A stretch of 64,000 nt of DNA, from NCBI RefSeq assembly GCF_016735695.1, contig NZ_JAERQD010000013.1:62001-126000 (forward strand), written 5' to 3'. Source of the stretch: Microvirga zambiensis WSM3693. GTDB lineage: Bacteria > Pseudomonadota > Alphaproteobacteria > Rhizobiales > Beijerinckiaceae. Below the pieces are notes generated by a model. That model saw nothing but the letters and a program-made list of their open reading frames with translations, was not told the DNA's origin and did not search any database. Of the stretch, positions 33,970 through 42,038 are shown one piece after another. Within the stretch, counting starts at the first letter, position 1; each line of letters starts with the position of its first letter. A program made the translations under genes and the position numbers.

Positions 33970-34875
33970 GTGACAGGATTGGAGCAGGACGAGGCGCGGC
34001 GCACGCGCAGCGGCGTCCTCTATGCATTGGCGGCGTTCTTCATGTGGGGCTTGGCCGTGCCGCTCCACTTCAAGCTTCTCACAGCCGTGCCGGCGCTGCA
34101 GATCCTCGCTCACCGCATCGTCTGGGCAAGCGTCTTCGCGCTCGGCCTGATCGCTGTCTTCCGGCAGGGAGGCAAGCTTGTCGAGGCCTTCGCATCGCGG
34201 CAGAGAATCTTGTTGCTGTCCGTCTCGGCCGCACTGATCGGAATGAATTGGCTCGTCTATATATGGGCGGTGAATTCAGGCCATCTCGTCCAGACGAGCC
34301 TCGGCTATTTCATCAATCCGCTCGTCAATGTGGTTCTCGGCGTGGTCTTTCTCCGCGAAAGGCTGAGCCTGATGCAGATCATGGCGTGCCTGCTCGCAGG
34401 AATCGGCGTGCTCATCCTTGCTGCCGCGACCGGCGCGATGCCATGGATCTCGCTGACTCTCGCCTGTAGCTTCGGCTGCTACGGGCTCGTCAGGAAGATC
34501 GTGCCGGTGACGCCGCTGATTGGCTTCTGCATCGAGTCGCTGCTGCTCACGCCTCTGGCTTTGGGATATCTGGTCACGACATTGGCGGATGGCGCATCGG
34601 TGGCGCTCAGGGGCGATGTGGGCCTCGATCTGCTCCTGGTTCTGACGGGCTTGAGCACGGCCGCGCCCCTGATCTGGTTCGCCGCAGCCGCCCAGCGCCT
34701 GAAGCTCTCGACCGTCGGCCTGCTGCAATATCTCGCGCCTTCGGGTCAGCTTGCGCTTGGCGTTCTCGTCTTCGGCGAGCCCTTCGATTGGCTCGATGCC
34801 GTCGCCTTCGGGCTGATCTGGGTCGCGCTTGCGATCTACACGTTCAGCGCCCTGCGAGCCGCTTCGAGCCGCTGA
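33970..34875 (+). CDS. rarD: EamA-family transporter of the RarD type
   Basis: A 301-residue membrane protein with about ten hydrophobic segments. The opening SGVLYALAAFFMWGLAVPLHFKLL and the segments IGMNWLVYIWAVNSGHLVQTSLGYFINPLVNVVLGVVFLRERL and LQYLAPSGQLALGVLVFGEPF are characteristic of RarD. The GTG at 33970 is chosen for its position next to the first motif; longer frames lack a ribosome site. RarD proteins are thought to export metabolites, but the substrate is not established. It is separated from the island by 135 bases and may be independent. Confidence 0.85.
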   Translation: MTGLEQDEARRTRSGVLYALAAFFMWGLAVPLHFKLLTAVPALQILAHRIVWASVFALGLIAVFRQGGKLVEAFASRQRILLLSVSAALIGMNWLVYIWAVNSGHLVQTSLGYFINPLVNVVLGVVFLRERLSLMQIMACLLAGIGVLILAAATGAMPWISLTLACSFGCYGLVRKIVPVTPLIGFCIESLLLTPLALGYLVTTLADGASVALRGDVGLDLLLVLTGLSTAAPLIWFAAAAQRLKLSTVGLLQYLAPSGQLALGVLVFGEPFDWLDAVAFGLIWVALAIYTFSALRAASSR

Positions 34876-34890
34876 AGAAGCGGTCGCGCA

Positions 34891-34928
34891 AAAGAAAAAA
34901 CGTCCCGGAAGACGCAACTTCCGGGACG
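34891..34928 (-). terminator. Terminator of the leftward sugar-transport operon
   Basis: CGTCCCGGAAG and CTTCCGGGACG (34901-34928) form an 11-bp stem with a 6-base loop. On the minus strand it is followed by TTTTTTCTTT. It ends the operon whose last gene stops at 34949. Confidence 0.85.
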
Positions 34929-34948
34929 CATTGTTGTGGGGGACCGGC

Positions 34949-35884
34949 TTATTTCAGCATGGAGCCGACATTGTCCTTCGTCACGCGGTCGATGCCGGCA
35001 TAGATGATGTCCTGCACCTTCTCGCCCTTTTTAAGCTGCAGCAGGATGTCCATGGCCTTCTCGCCCATCTCGTAGGGGCGCTGGCCGACGAGCGCATTGG
35101 CGTAGCCGTCGCGCAGGAGTTCGAGCTGCACCTTCAGGGTGTCTGCCACCACGAGCGAGAACTTGCCCTGGTCCATGGCGCTCTTGTTCTTGTTCACGAA
35201 GCTCTTGTAGGCCTCGGGCACGAACATCGGCCAGCCGCCGACCGGTACGATGGCGGCGAGATCGGGATTGGCGGTCTTCAGGTCCTGCATCTGCTGCACG
35301 GCAAGCGCGAGATCGTCGTTGCAATAGGTGGGGGAGCCGGACACTTCCTGCCATTTGGATCCTTTGAGCGCATCGCGCACGCCCTCGACGCGATCCTTCA
35401 GGTTGGCGGCGGCGGGACCGCCGGAGACCATGGCGTATTTGCCGCCCTCGGGCCGCAGCTTGAGGAGTTCCTCGCCGAGCGCGCGGCCCATGGCGCGATT
35501 GTCGGTGCCCACATGCGCCTGGCGTGCGGAGGCGGGGGCATCCGCATCGAAGGTGATGACCGGAATGCCGGCATCGCGCGCGGCTTTGATCACGCGCACG
35601 GCTGCAGCGGCATCCGAGACGGAGATGGCGATGCCGTCGACCTTCTGGCTGATCAGGTCCTGGATGATCTGCGCCTGGCTTGCCGGCTCATGCTCGACCG
35701 GGCCCTTGTAGATGCATTCGATGTTGCCGAGCTCCTTCGCCCGCTTGATGCAGCCGTCGCGGGAGAGGTCGAAATAGGGGTTGTTCATCGCCTTCGGCAC
35801 GATGGCGAATTTGAGGGTCTGGGCCGCTGCCGGTGCAGTGAGCGCCGCTGCGGCGACCGCGGCTAGGATCAGGCGTTTCATCAT
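34949..35884 (-). CDS. RbsB-type sugar ABC transporter substrate-binding protein
   Basis: A 311-residue periplasmic protein with signal peptide MMKRLILAAVAAAALTAPAA and the type I sugar-binding fold (FAIVPKAMNNPYFDLSRDGC, DLISQKVDGIAISVSDAAAA, GIPVITFDADAPAS, PDLAAIVPVGGWPMF). AGGAGG precedes the ATG pair at 35884/35881. It is the third gene of the operon that starts with the ATPase at 37765, an unusual order since the binding protein is usually first. The sugar is not clear; ribose/fructose-type ligands are typical of relatives. Confidence 0.88.
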   Translation of the reverse strand: MMKRLILAAVAAAALTAPAAAQTLKFAIVPKAMNNPYFDLSRDGCIKRAKELGNIECIYKGPVEHEPASQAQIIQDLISQKVDGIAISVSDAAAAVRVIKAARDAGIPVITFDADAPASARQAHVGTDNRAMGRALGEELLKLRPEGGKYAMVSGGPAAANLKDRVEGVRDALKGSKWQEVSGSPTYCNDDLALAVQQMQDLKTANPDLAAIVPVGGWPMFVPEAYKSFVNKNKSAMDQGKFSLVVADTLKVQLELLRDGYANALVGQRPYEMGEKAMDILLQLKKGEKVQDIIYAGIDRVTKDNVGSMLK

Positions 35885-35975
35885 GTCTTCCTCCTGGTTG
35901 ATTGCAGCCCCATGCCTGAGGTCTTCGGACCGGCATCTGTCGGCCGGCTTCTCCAAATCGGTTCTCGAGGCTAGG

Positions 35976-37025
35976 TCACGACGTCATCCGCAGCGTGCGC
36001 AGACGGTCGACGAGGACCGCGAGGATGATGATCCCGCCGACCAGCACGATCTGCCAATAGGCATTGATGCCGGCCAGCACGAGCCCGTTGCGGATGACCT
36101 CGATGAGAAGAGCGCCGATCACCGCGCCCGCGGGTCCGCCGATGCCGCCGTTGAGATTGGCGCCGCCGATGACGGCTGCGGCGATGATCGTCAACTCGTA
36201 GCCGGTGGCGAGATTGGCCGGAGCGGAACCCAGCCAGCCGACCATCAGGATGCCCGCAAAGCCGGCAGAGAGCGCGGAGAGCACGTATACGGCGATCTTC
36301 ACCCGCTCGACGGCGATGCCGGTCAGCGCCGCGGCCTTCTCGTTGCCGCCGAGCGCGAAGACGTGGCGCCCGAACGCGGTGTGATGGAGAACTACGCCCA
36401 TGATCGCGGCGAGCACGAGCAGATAGATGACGGCGACGGGAATGCCTGCGAGGTTGCCGTCGGTGATGTTGTAGAACATGTCGACATCGGGGCCGGTCGG
36501 CGCCTGTCCGCGCCCTTCTGTGACCGCATAGGCGAGGCCGCGCACGATGGAGAGCATGCCGAGCGTCGTCACGAAAGGCGACAAGCCTACGCGCGCGATT
36601 AAAAATCCGTTGGCGAGGCCGATCAGCAGGGCGACACCAAGGCCTGCGCCGAGCGAGACGATCATGCCGGCGAGTGGAATGCCGTCGAAGACGGTGCCGC
36701 TCAGAGCCTGCATGACGATGGCGCAGGTGATGGCGGAGAGCGCCATGGTCGAGCCGACCGACAGATCGATTCCGCCGGTGACGATCACGAGTGTGACGCC
36801 CAGCGTCACGATGCCGACGAAGGAGAAGTTCTTGGCGACGTTCGCCAAGTTGCCGGAGCTGAGAAAGGCCGAGCTCAGGAAGGACATCACGATCATGATC
36901 GCGATGAGGGCCGCTGCAACATAGGCTGTCTGGCTCGCGAAGAAGCCGCGGCGCCACCAGCGTGTGCGACCTACGTTCGAGAAGTCGTTCGTTTCGGTGC
37001 CGGCTGCAGGGGAGAACTCGCTCAT
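35976..37025 (-). CDS. RbsC-type sugar ABC transporter permease
   Basis: A 349-residue membrane protein of the RbsC/FrcC type with about ten hydrophobic segments. TLGVTLVIVTGGIDLSVGSTMAL near residue 78 and FALGGNEKAAALTGI near residue 220 are family hallmarks. The ATG at 37025 overlaps the ATPase stop (TGATG); a GTG one codon earlier is also possible. A roughly 35-residue polar N-terminal tail lies before the first membrane segment. Confidence 0.9.
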   Translation of the reverse strand: MSEFSPAAGTETNDFSNVGRTRWWRRGFFASQTAYVAAALIAIMIVMSFLSSAFLSSGNLANVAKNFSFVGIVTLGVTLVIVTGGIDLSVGSTMALSAITCAIVMQALSGTVFDGIPLAGMIVSLGAGLGVALLIGLANGFLIARVGLSPFVTTLGMLSIVRGLAYAVTEGRGQAPTGPDVDMFYNITDGNLAGIPVAVIYLLVLAAIMGVVLHHTAFGRHVFALGGNEKAAALTGIAVERVKIAVYVLSALSAGFAGILMVGWLGSAPANLATGYELTIIAAAVIGGANLNGGIGGPAGAVIGALLIEVIRNGLVLAGINAYWQIVLVGGIIILAVLVDRLRTLRMTS

Positions 37026-37765
37026 CACGCCGCTTCCTTGGCGCCCGTAATCAGCGCGGTGACTTCCTCGGGGCTCGATTGGTCGATCGGCTTGTCGGCG
37101 ACCTTGGTTCCCCGGCGCATCACGATCACCCGCTCGCAGACGGCGAAGACGTCCGGCATGCGGTGCGAGATCAGGATGACGGCGATGCCCGCATCCTTGA
37201 GGCGGCGGATGAGGTCGAGCACCTCGGCGACCTGCCGGACGGAGATCGCTGCGGTCGGCTCGTCCATGAGGATGAGCTTGGCCTTGGCAAGGCGCGTCCG
37301 GGCGATCGCCACCGCCTGCCGCTGCCCGCCCGACATGGCCCGGACCACATCATCCGGGCGCGTCTCGGATTTGAGCTCGCGAAAAAGTTCTGCGGTGCGC
37401 CGGTTCATAGCGGCATGATCGAGAAACGAGAAGGGGCCGACCTTGCGCCGCATCTCGCGTCCGAGAAACACGTTCGCTGCTGCCGTCAGATTGTCGGCGA
37501 GAGCCAGGTCCTGATAGACCACCTCGATGCCGACGGAGCGGGCATCGACCGGCTTGGTGAAGTGAACCTCCCGGTCCTCGAACAGGATCCGGCCGTGCGA
37601 CGGCGGGAAATTGCCCGCAATGATCTTCACCAGGGTCGACTTGCCGGCGCCGTTGTCGCCCATGAGGCCGACGACCTCGCCGGGCTTGATCGTGAGATTG
37701 ACGTGGGACAAGGCGCGGATGGCGCCGAATTCCTTCCCGACATCCTGCAGGACGAGGAGCGACAC
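37025..37765 (-). CDS. Single-domain sugar ABC transporter ATP-binding protein (FrcA-like)
   Basis: A 246-residue ABC ATPase with Walker A GDNGAGKST near residue 37, signature MSGGQRQAVAIARTR near 144, Walker B LILMDEPTAA near 164 and switch His in LISHRMPD. Most RbsA-type sugar ATPases have two cassettes in about 500 residues; this one has a single cassette, as in the fructose importer ATPase FrcA. The start is a GTG at 37765 after GGGAGGGAAG. It is the first gene of the leftward operon, divergent from the GntR gene at 37976. Confidence 0.9.
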   Translation of the reverse strand: MSLLVLQDVGKEFGAIRALSHVNLTIKPGEVVGLMGDNGAGKSTLVKIIAGNFPPSHGRILFEDREVHFTKPVDARSVGIEVVYQDLALADNLTAAANVFLGREMRRKVGPFSFLDHAAMNRRTAELFRELKSETRPDDVVRAMSGGQRQAVAIARTRLAKAKLILMDEPTAAISVRQVAEVLDLIRRLKDAGIAVILISHRMPDVFAVCERVIVMRRGTKVADKPIDQSSPEEVTALITGAKEAA

Positions 37766-37827
37766 GTTTCTTCCCTCCCGGTTGTTTCGAATGACCCCGT
37801 TCTGCGCGAGGCTCCAGCGATGCTGAA

Positions 37828-37844
37828 ATTGGTCAGGCCAATTC
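37828..37844. promoter_or_regulatory. Palindromic operator 1 of the sugar/GntR divergent region
   Basis: AATTGGTCAGGCCAATT is a perfect inverted repeat (AATTGG/CCAATT) around TCAGG. TTGGTC-type palindromes are typical binding sites of GntR/FCD regulators. Its core is repeated at 37937-37950. Confidence 0.65.
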
Positions 37845-37870
37845 AGTCGTCAATAGGAATAAGGCCCGAA

Positions 37871-37884
37871 TGACCGATCGGTCA
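37871..37884. promoter_or_regulatory. Palindromic operator-like site 2
   Basis: TGACCGATCGGTCA is a perfect 14-base palindrome midway between the two TGGTCAGGCCAATT sites. It shares the GGTCA element with them. Confidence 0.5.
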
Positions 37885-37936
37885 AGGCGCGGAATTGGCC
37901 CGCATCCATCATTGCAAGGTCCGGGATGGACGCCTA

Positions 37937-37950
37937 TGGTCAGGCCAATT
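37937..37950. promoter_or_regulatory. Operator 3, repeat of operator 1 core
   Basis: TGGTCAGGCCAATT repeats the 14 bases found at 37830-37843, 107 bases apart, and lies 26 bases before the GntR start. This suggests autoregulation and possible looping between the two sites. Confidence 0.6.
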
Positions 37951-37975
37951 CCTGATCAGGCTGGATCGCCGTCCC

Positions 37976-38665
37976 ATGTCACAGGTCAAGTCGATGGAGC
38001 CCAGGCGTCTCTACCAGCATCTGGCCGACCGGATCCGCGATCTGATCCACGATGGAACCTTTCCAGCGGGCCACCGCCTTCCTGCCGAGCGGGATCTCGC
38101 CCAGCAGCTCGGCGTCTCGCGCCCCTCTTTACGGGAAGCGCTGATTGCGCTCGAGATCGACGGGAGCGTCGAGATCCGCTCCGGCTCCGGGATCTATGTC
38201 CTGCTGCCGCAGGAGCGGCCGGACCGCCTGACCCGGTCGATGGGAGAGAGCCCCTCCGAGCTGATGGATGCGCGGGCGGCCATCGAGGGAACGGTGGTGA
38301 TTCTGGCCTGCGCGCGGATGACAGGCGAGGGCCTCGATACCCTTCAGGAGACGATTGTGGCGATGCGGGCCGATATCGCGAAGGGACGCGATCCGGTCGA
38401 GCAGGATCGCCTGTTCCACCTGACCCTCGCGGGTCTTTCCGGCAATTCGGTGCTCCTGCGCATCGTCCGCGACCTCTTCGACGAGCGCCACAGTCCGATT
38501 TCCAGCCATCTCAGCATCCGGTTCGACAGCCGGGAGACTTGGCGCGCGGCGCTCGCGGAACACGAGGCAATCTTCGCCGCGCTGGAAGCCTCGGATCCTC
38601 TTATGGCGCAGGCGGCGATGCGGATGCATCTCGACGCATCGAAGAAGCGATGGGTCGGGGGGTGA
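37976..38665 (+). CDS. GntR-family regulator with FCD domain, likely regulator of the adjacent sugar operon
   Basis: A 229-residue protein. The winged helix covers about residues 8-75 (LYQHLADRIRDLIHDGTFPAG; LPAERDLAQQLGVSRPSLREALIALEIDG), and the FCD domain follows (ELMDARAAIEGTVVILACARM; EQDRLFHLTLAGLSGN; EHEAIFAALEASD). ATG 37976 is taken as start; ATG 37994 is also possible as neither has a strong ribosome site. The last 13 codons are part of a duplicated sequence that recurs at 40309. Three palindromic sites lie between it and the divergent transporter operon. Confidence 0.85.
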   Translation: MSQVKSMEPRRLYQHLADRIRDLIHDGTFPAGHRLPAERDLAQQLGVSRPSLREALIALEIDGSVEIRSGSGIYVLLPQERPDRLTRSMGESPSELMDARAAIEGTVVILACARMTGEGLDTLQETIVAMRADIAKGRDPVEQDRLFHLTLAGLSGNSVLLRIVRDLFDERHSPISSHLSIRFDSRETWRAALAEHEAIFAALEASDPLMAQAAMRMHLDASKKRWVGG

Positions 38666-38697
38666 TCTTTTGAGGAGGTGTCAAAGAAAGAGCGCCC
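38617..38697 (+). repeat. Direct repeat, copy 1 (3' end of the GntR gene)
   Basis: Bases 38617-38655 are identical to 40309-40347 (39 of 39). A degenerate stretch follows, and then CAAAGAAAGAGCGCCC (38682-38697) is again identical to 40374-40389. The repeat covers the codons for MHLDASKKRW, the stop codon and the bases after it, ending within the stop codon of the LytTR gene. Confidence 0.85.
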
Positions 38698-39545
38698 TAA
38701 AGCGGGACCTCGTCCGCCTGCGAAGAGTCGATCCTGCGGGCACACGCGAACCTCGCTCTTGCCATCCCTGAGAAGGTTCTGCCGACTGGAACCACAATAC
38801 CGTTGGTCAGGCCGAGGCAGAGCTTCTGCCCATCCCTCTGCATGTGCGCGACGGCTCGTTCCGCGACCCACCAGCGGCGATGAACCTGCGCACCCAGGCG
38901 CGGGTCGAGCAACGCCACCGCATCCGCCATCCGCATCAGGATCAGGGCGCTTCCCGCGCTCGTATGAACGCGAAGATAATGATCTTCGGTCTCGAGCGCG
39001 ATTACCTCGCTGCCGAGGCCGGGCGGCAGCCGGACCAGCAGGGGAGAGGGGAGAACTGGGGTTGCCGCCTCTCCACTGCGCTCCGGCAAGGGCAGCTGAC
39101 GGTCCGGTGCCGCGCCGTTGTCGACGGTGGGCGTCGTGATGGTTATCACGTAAACGATCAGGAGCTGAACCGTCGCGACGGCGGCAAAAAGTGCCGGCAG
39201 CTGCTGTGGCGTGAAGAAGCGCCCCGGCTGAACGAGAGAAATAGCCCAGGTTACGACGAACGTCATCGGCAGCGCAGATACCAAGGCGACGGCGCCGATG
39301 CGGCGCGCGCGCGATCGAAGGCGCGTCGAGGGCAGGACCGCATCCACAGCAGCAGCAGTCATGACTCCCGCCACGGTGAGCCCCAGCCAATAGATGTAGC
39401 GCGTTAGGATGGGAAGGGCTGGGTAGGAGCCGAAGGGCCCGGCAAAGCCGAGCAGCAGACCGACCAATATCGCGGCGAGCAAGAGCCGCAATTTTCCGGA
39501 GAAAAGTCGTTGGCGCTGCGTCAACTGCAATGTTCCTACATTCAC
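38697..39545 (-). CDS. Membrane protein with LytTR DNA-binding domain
   Basis: A 282-residue protein. Residues 20-140 contain about four membrane segments (LLLAAILVGLLLGFAG; YIYWLGLTVAGVMTAA; IGAVALVSALPMTFVVTWA; LFAAVATVQLLIVYVI). Residues 180-275 are a LytTR domain (EVIALETEDHYLRVHTSAGSALILMRMADAVALL; QVHRRWWVA; LTNGIVVPVGRTF). Such one-component membrane regulators usually control a neighbour. The start is a GTG at 39545 with a weak ribosome site, so the exact start is uncertain. It is divergent from the small secreted protein gene at 39659, the likely target. Confidence 0.82.
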   Translation of the reverse strand: MNVGTLQLTQRQRLFSGKLRLLLAAILVGLLLGFAGPFGSYPALPILTRYIYWLGLTVAGVMTAAAVDAVLPSTRLRSRARRIGAVALVSALPMTFVVTWAISLVQPGRFFTPQQLPALFAAVATVQLLIVYVITITTPTVDNGAAPDRQLPLPERSGEAATPVLPSPLLVRLPPGLGSEVIALETEDHYLRVHTSAGSALILMRMADAVALLDPRLGAQVHRRWWVAERAVAHMQRDGQKLCLGLTNGIVVPVGRTFSGMARARFACARRIDSSQADEVPL

Positions 39546-39658
39546 GAAAAACCCGAGGCTATTGGCGAAAGCCCGGCTTGTCGAGGCGGCCGAGCTTGGT
39601 GATGACGATCACTACCGGGCGACCAGCGCCCAAACCCATCCGAACATGGAGAATGAAG

Positions 39659-40117
39659 ATGAAGCGTTTGATGACGCTAGCCTTGCTTGCCGCCTTCGCC
39701 GCTCCCACCATGGCTGCCGCACAGCCCGCATTCACCATTGACGTGAATTGCGGCACGGATGCCGCTCCGGTCGGCGCCGAGGCCCCGAACCTCCACGGTA
39801 GTTGGGACTTCCTGATGGTTGTGAGCGGAGCGCCGAGCTTCGGCCTCCTTTCGATCGGCTTGGTGGACGGCGGCTATGGCGGTTCGGTGACGCCGGTAAA
39901 CACCGCGCCTGTCGTCGTCCGCAAGATCACGCTGACCGGCAACGCCATCCATATGGTCGTTGCCTCCCGCGAAGGCGACGTCCTGTTCGACGGCAAGCTT
40001 TCGGCGAAAGCGGATCGGATGTGCGGGACTGTGACCTATCATGGCGGGCAGTTCCTCCCGATGCTGGCGCAGCGGAGACCGTCGACTTATCAACCCCAGG
40101 CCCAACGGGCGCAGTAA
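39659..40117 (+). CDS. Small secreted protein of unknown function
   Basis: A 152-residue protein with a signal peptide (MKRLMTLALLAAFAAPTMAAAQ). The mature part looks all-beta: LHGSWDFLMVVSGAPSFGLLSIGLVDGGYGGSVTPV, then VVRKITLTGNAIHMVVASREGDVLFDGKLSAKADRMCGTVTYHGG. The repeated G-x-L/G-T pattern resembles small lipocalin-like beta-barrels appended to secreted hydrolases. Two Cys (C31 and one in RMCGT) may pair. ATG 39659 is preferred to 39653 since the GGAGA site then has proper spacing. It is divergent from the LytTR gene. Confidence 0.7.
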   Translation: MKRLMTLALLAAFAAPTMAAAQPAFTIDVNCGTDAAPVGAEAPNLHGSWDFLMVVSGAPSFGLLSIGLVDGGYGGSVTPVNTAPVVVRKITLTGNAIHMVVASREGDVLFDGKLSAKADRMCGTVTYHGGQFLPMLAQRRPSTYQPQAQRAQ

Positions 40118-40589
40118 GGCCGAACGGGCGGCGCGAGCGGAAGTCGGGCGCCGCCGCCCATGATCCTCGGCACAAGATCGATAAGCTCTCTGGCGAGGAA
40201 GCCGACGCGGTCAACGCTGACGGAAAGTCGCCGCCCGCCTCGCCGTGCAGATGAACGCCCCATAATGTCACCGTCGGCGGATCGGCACCGCGGGCAGAGG
40301 CCGCCGATGATGCGGATGCATCTCGACGCATCGAAGAAGCGATGGGTTGGCGGATAATCTTGCGGTGAGGGGGCAAAGAAAGAGCGCCCCATCCGTTGGC
40401 GCTCTAGGTGGGCCGCCGTCGCGACCGTCGAGGGAGGACCGTGCCAGTCAGGCACCTCATGAGCCTGCTCCCGAAACGTAAACGCTCCGTTACGGAAGCC
40501 AGGCGAATTTCAGCTTTCAGATCATTCTCCGGTCATCGCGGATTTCACATCCGTCCGGGCCGCCACGTGCATGCGCCGGCCCCTGCATC
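40118..40589. other. Gene-poor stretch of 472 bases with a GntR gene remnant
   Basis: The only recognisable item is the second copy of the repeat (40309-40389), which still encodes MRMHLDASKKRWVGG followed by a stop but has no upstream GntR coding sequence. The rest shows no frame I can support. Confidence 0.5.
40309..40389 (+). repeat. Direct repeat, copy 2 (orphan GntR 3' end)
   Basis: It is identical to copy 1 over 39 bases and again over 16 bases at its end. Here the tail codons are not attached to a GntR gene, so this is a decayed duplicate or one end of an inserted segment. The two copies bracket the LytTR and secreted-protein genes. Confidence 0.8.
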
Positions 40590-40670
40590 TCAATGCAGAA
40601 CGAGCAGCCAGCTCACCAGGGCGACGGGAGCGATGATGCCGAGGACGAAGGAAATAGCACCGTGTGTCAC
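40590..40670 (-). CDS. Very small membrane protein (26 residues)
   Basis: GTG at 40670, stop at 40590-40592. The peptide is THGAISFVLGIIAPVALVSW followed by LLVLH, one hydrophobic segment of about 20 residues with short ends. A full AGGAGG ribosome site lies five bases before the GTG, the best in the neighbourhood, which is the main support for a real gene. I know no named relative. It is separate from the genes on either side and may be a regulatory or stress-related membrane peptide. Confidence 0.6.
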   Translation of the reverse strand: MTHGAISFVLGIIAPVALVSWLLVLH

Positions 40671-40752
40671 GATAACCTCCTGTTAACGTCCAAGAGAATA
40701 CTCTCGGACGTTTGAGGAGACAGTGCGCTGCAGCACGTAAGGGAAGGTCGAA

Positions 40753-40992
40753 TCAGGGCGATTTGCGGCCGGGTTCTTCCGTATCCAGCGGCGCGTTGGT
40801 CTTCACCTCGGCAAGGCCGCCGTTCTTCTCCCGCCGCTTCCGGCCCAGCCACCTGTAGAGCATCCAGCCGAGCCCCGAGCTGAGGGCTGCGATGACCACG
40901 AGCCCGGAACTCGGATATTCGCGGAAATTGACCTTTCCCGTCGTCTCCAGGTCTTCCAGTTCCTCGTCCGGCTGTTCGTCTGTGTCGGGCAT
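40753..40992 (-). CDS. Small single-span membrane protein
   Basis: A 79-residue protein. An acidic N-terminus (MPDTDEQPDEELEDLETTG) is followed by SGLVVIAALSSGLGWMLYRWL (about residues 30-50) and a basic then polar tail (GRKRREKNGG). The charge pattern predicts the N-terminus outside and the tail in the cytoplasm. I do not recognise the family. It is 75 bases downstream of the hemerythrin-phasin gene on the same strand and could be co-transcribed. Confidence 0.6.
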   Translation of the reverse strand: MPDTDEQPDEELEDLETTGKVNFREYPSSGLVVIAALSSGLGWMLYRWLGRKRREKNGGLAEVKTNAPLDTEEPGRKSP

Positions 40993-41067
40993 CAACTCTG
41001 CCTTGGTGGGGGACACGTCCGGATATAGGCCCCCCACCGTTTCTGTCCATCGAGCGCCAGGCGCCGC

Positions 41068-41877
41068 TCAGGCGAAGTCGCGGGAATGCGGCGTCATCTT
41101 CACCGCCCGGAGCGCGGCTTTCCAGGTGGTCATCTCGGTCAGCTGAACGGCGAGGTCTGCGAGGCGAGCGCCGTTGCTGAGGGTCAGTTCGAGATTGTCC
41201 TGCAGGAGCGAGATCTGAGCATTCGCGAAATCCTGCGGCGATCGGCACTGGGCGAGGCGGGTCCAGCCCTCGAGATTGGTCTGCAGGCGCTTCTGCGACA
41301 TGCGCAGGCATTCCCGGGAAATGTCATGAACGCCGACGGTCATCGCCTGGGCGCTTTCCGTCCCCGTATGCATGATATCGACCACGCCGTCAGGAACGGT
41401 CTGGAGATCATGCCCCTCCGCGTCCAGCTCCGGCTCCCGCACGTCGCTGAAGCTTGCCATCTCGTCCTCGACCTTGTCCGCGACGGCCTGAGCCTCTTCC
41501 GCGCTGAGAACCTGGAGGATTGCCGGAAGAAGTTCCTTCCTGTCGTCACGGATGTGCTTCTGGAAGGCCTGCCTCAGCGCGGCGATCTTGCCGAGAAACT
41601 CGCCGCCGCTCTTCGGGATCGATGCCAGCTCCTCGAGAAGCGCGGCTGTCTCCCGGTTGTCGCTGACGGCGGCCTCCAGCAGGTCCTGCATGTCATGCTT
41701 CCGGAGGATCGGGAAAAGATGCTGTTCCTGCAGATTGGCTAGAAGGTCCAGTTCGTCCTTCAGCTCCAAGAGCAGGCGCTCGCGGGTCTTGGCGGCGCCA
41801 TCGGATGTTGCAAGGAGCTTGTCGAACAGGTCGTTGGCTCTGTCGGGCGGTGTCTGGCCGAAATGTCTGGCGGGCAT
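41068..41877 (-). CDS. Hemerythrin-like domain joined to a phasin-like domain
   Basis: A 269-residue helical protein. Residues 10-150 fit a hemerythrin HHE-type bundle: EQHLFPILRKHDMQDLLEAAVSDNRETAALLEELA and FQKHIRDDRKELLPAI keep the H-x-x-x-E-type iron-site residues. Residues 165-255 resemble a phasin (QAMTVGVHDISRECLRMSQKRLQTNLEGWTRLAQCRSPQDFANAQISLLQDNLELTLSNGARLADLA). The ATG at 41877 has AGGAA upstream. The combination would place a di-iron oxygen- or redox-sensing bundle on a granule-associating helix pair. The phasin assignment is from pattern only. Confidence 0.72.
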   Translation of the reverse strand: MPARHFGQTPPDRANDLFDKLLATSDGAAKTRERLLLELKDELDLLANLQEQHLFPILRKHDMQDLLEAAVSDNRETAALLEELASIPKSGGEFLGKIAALRQAFQKHIRDDRKELLPAILQVLSAEEAQAVADKVEDEMASFSDVREPELDAEGHDLQTVPDGVVDIMHTGTESAQAMTVGVHDISRECLRMSQKRLQTNLEGWTRLAQCRSPQDFANAQISLLQDNLELTLSNGARLADLAVQLTEMTTWKAALRAVKMTPHSRDFA

Positions 41878-41984
41878 GGTCGTTCCTCGTAAGGGCGGCG
41901 GATGACGCAGGTTAAGGGCACGGGCAGGCGAGTGTGCAGTGCAGCAACAAACCTTGGCCTGAATGCGGCGCACCATCGGGCAAA

Positions 41985-42015
41985 CGAAAGCCGCGGGTCT
42001 TGCGATCCCGCGGCT
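41985..42015 (-). terminator. Terminator of the sugar-acid dehydratase operon
   Basis: AGCCGCGGG and CCCGCGGCT (41989-42015) form a 9-bp stem; on the minus strand TTTCGTTTG follows. It lies just after the stop of the gene at 42039. Confidence 0.75.
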
Positions 42016-42038
42016 AAACGACTCCGATGGGTTCCGGC

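Noticed and set aside
40160-40357. A 65-codon frame ending with the GntR-like tail
   Set aside because: Only the last 15 residues resemble GntR and the rest has no protein character. It is treated as a remnant within the repeat.
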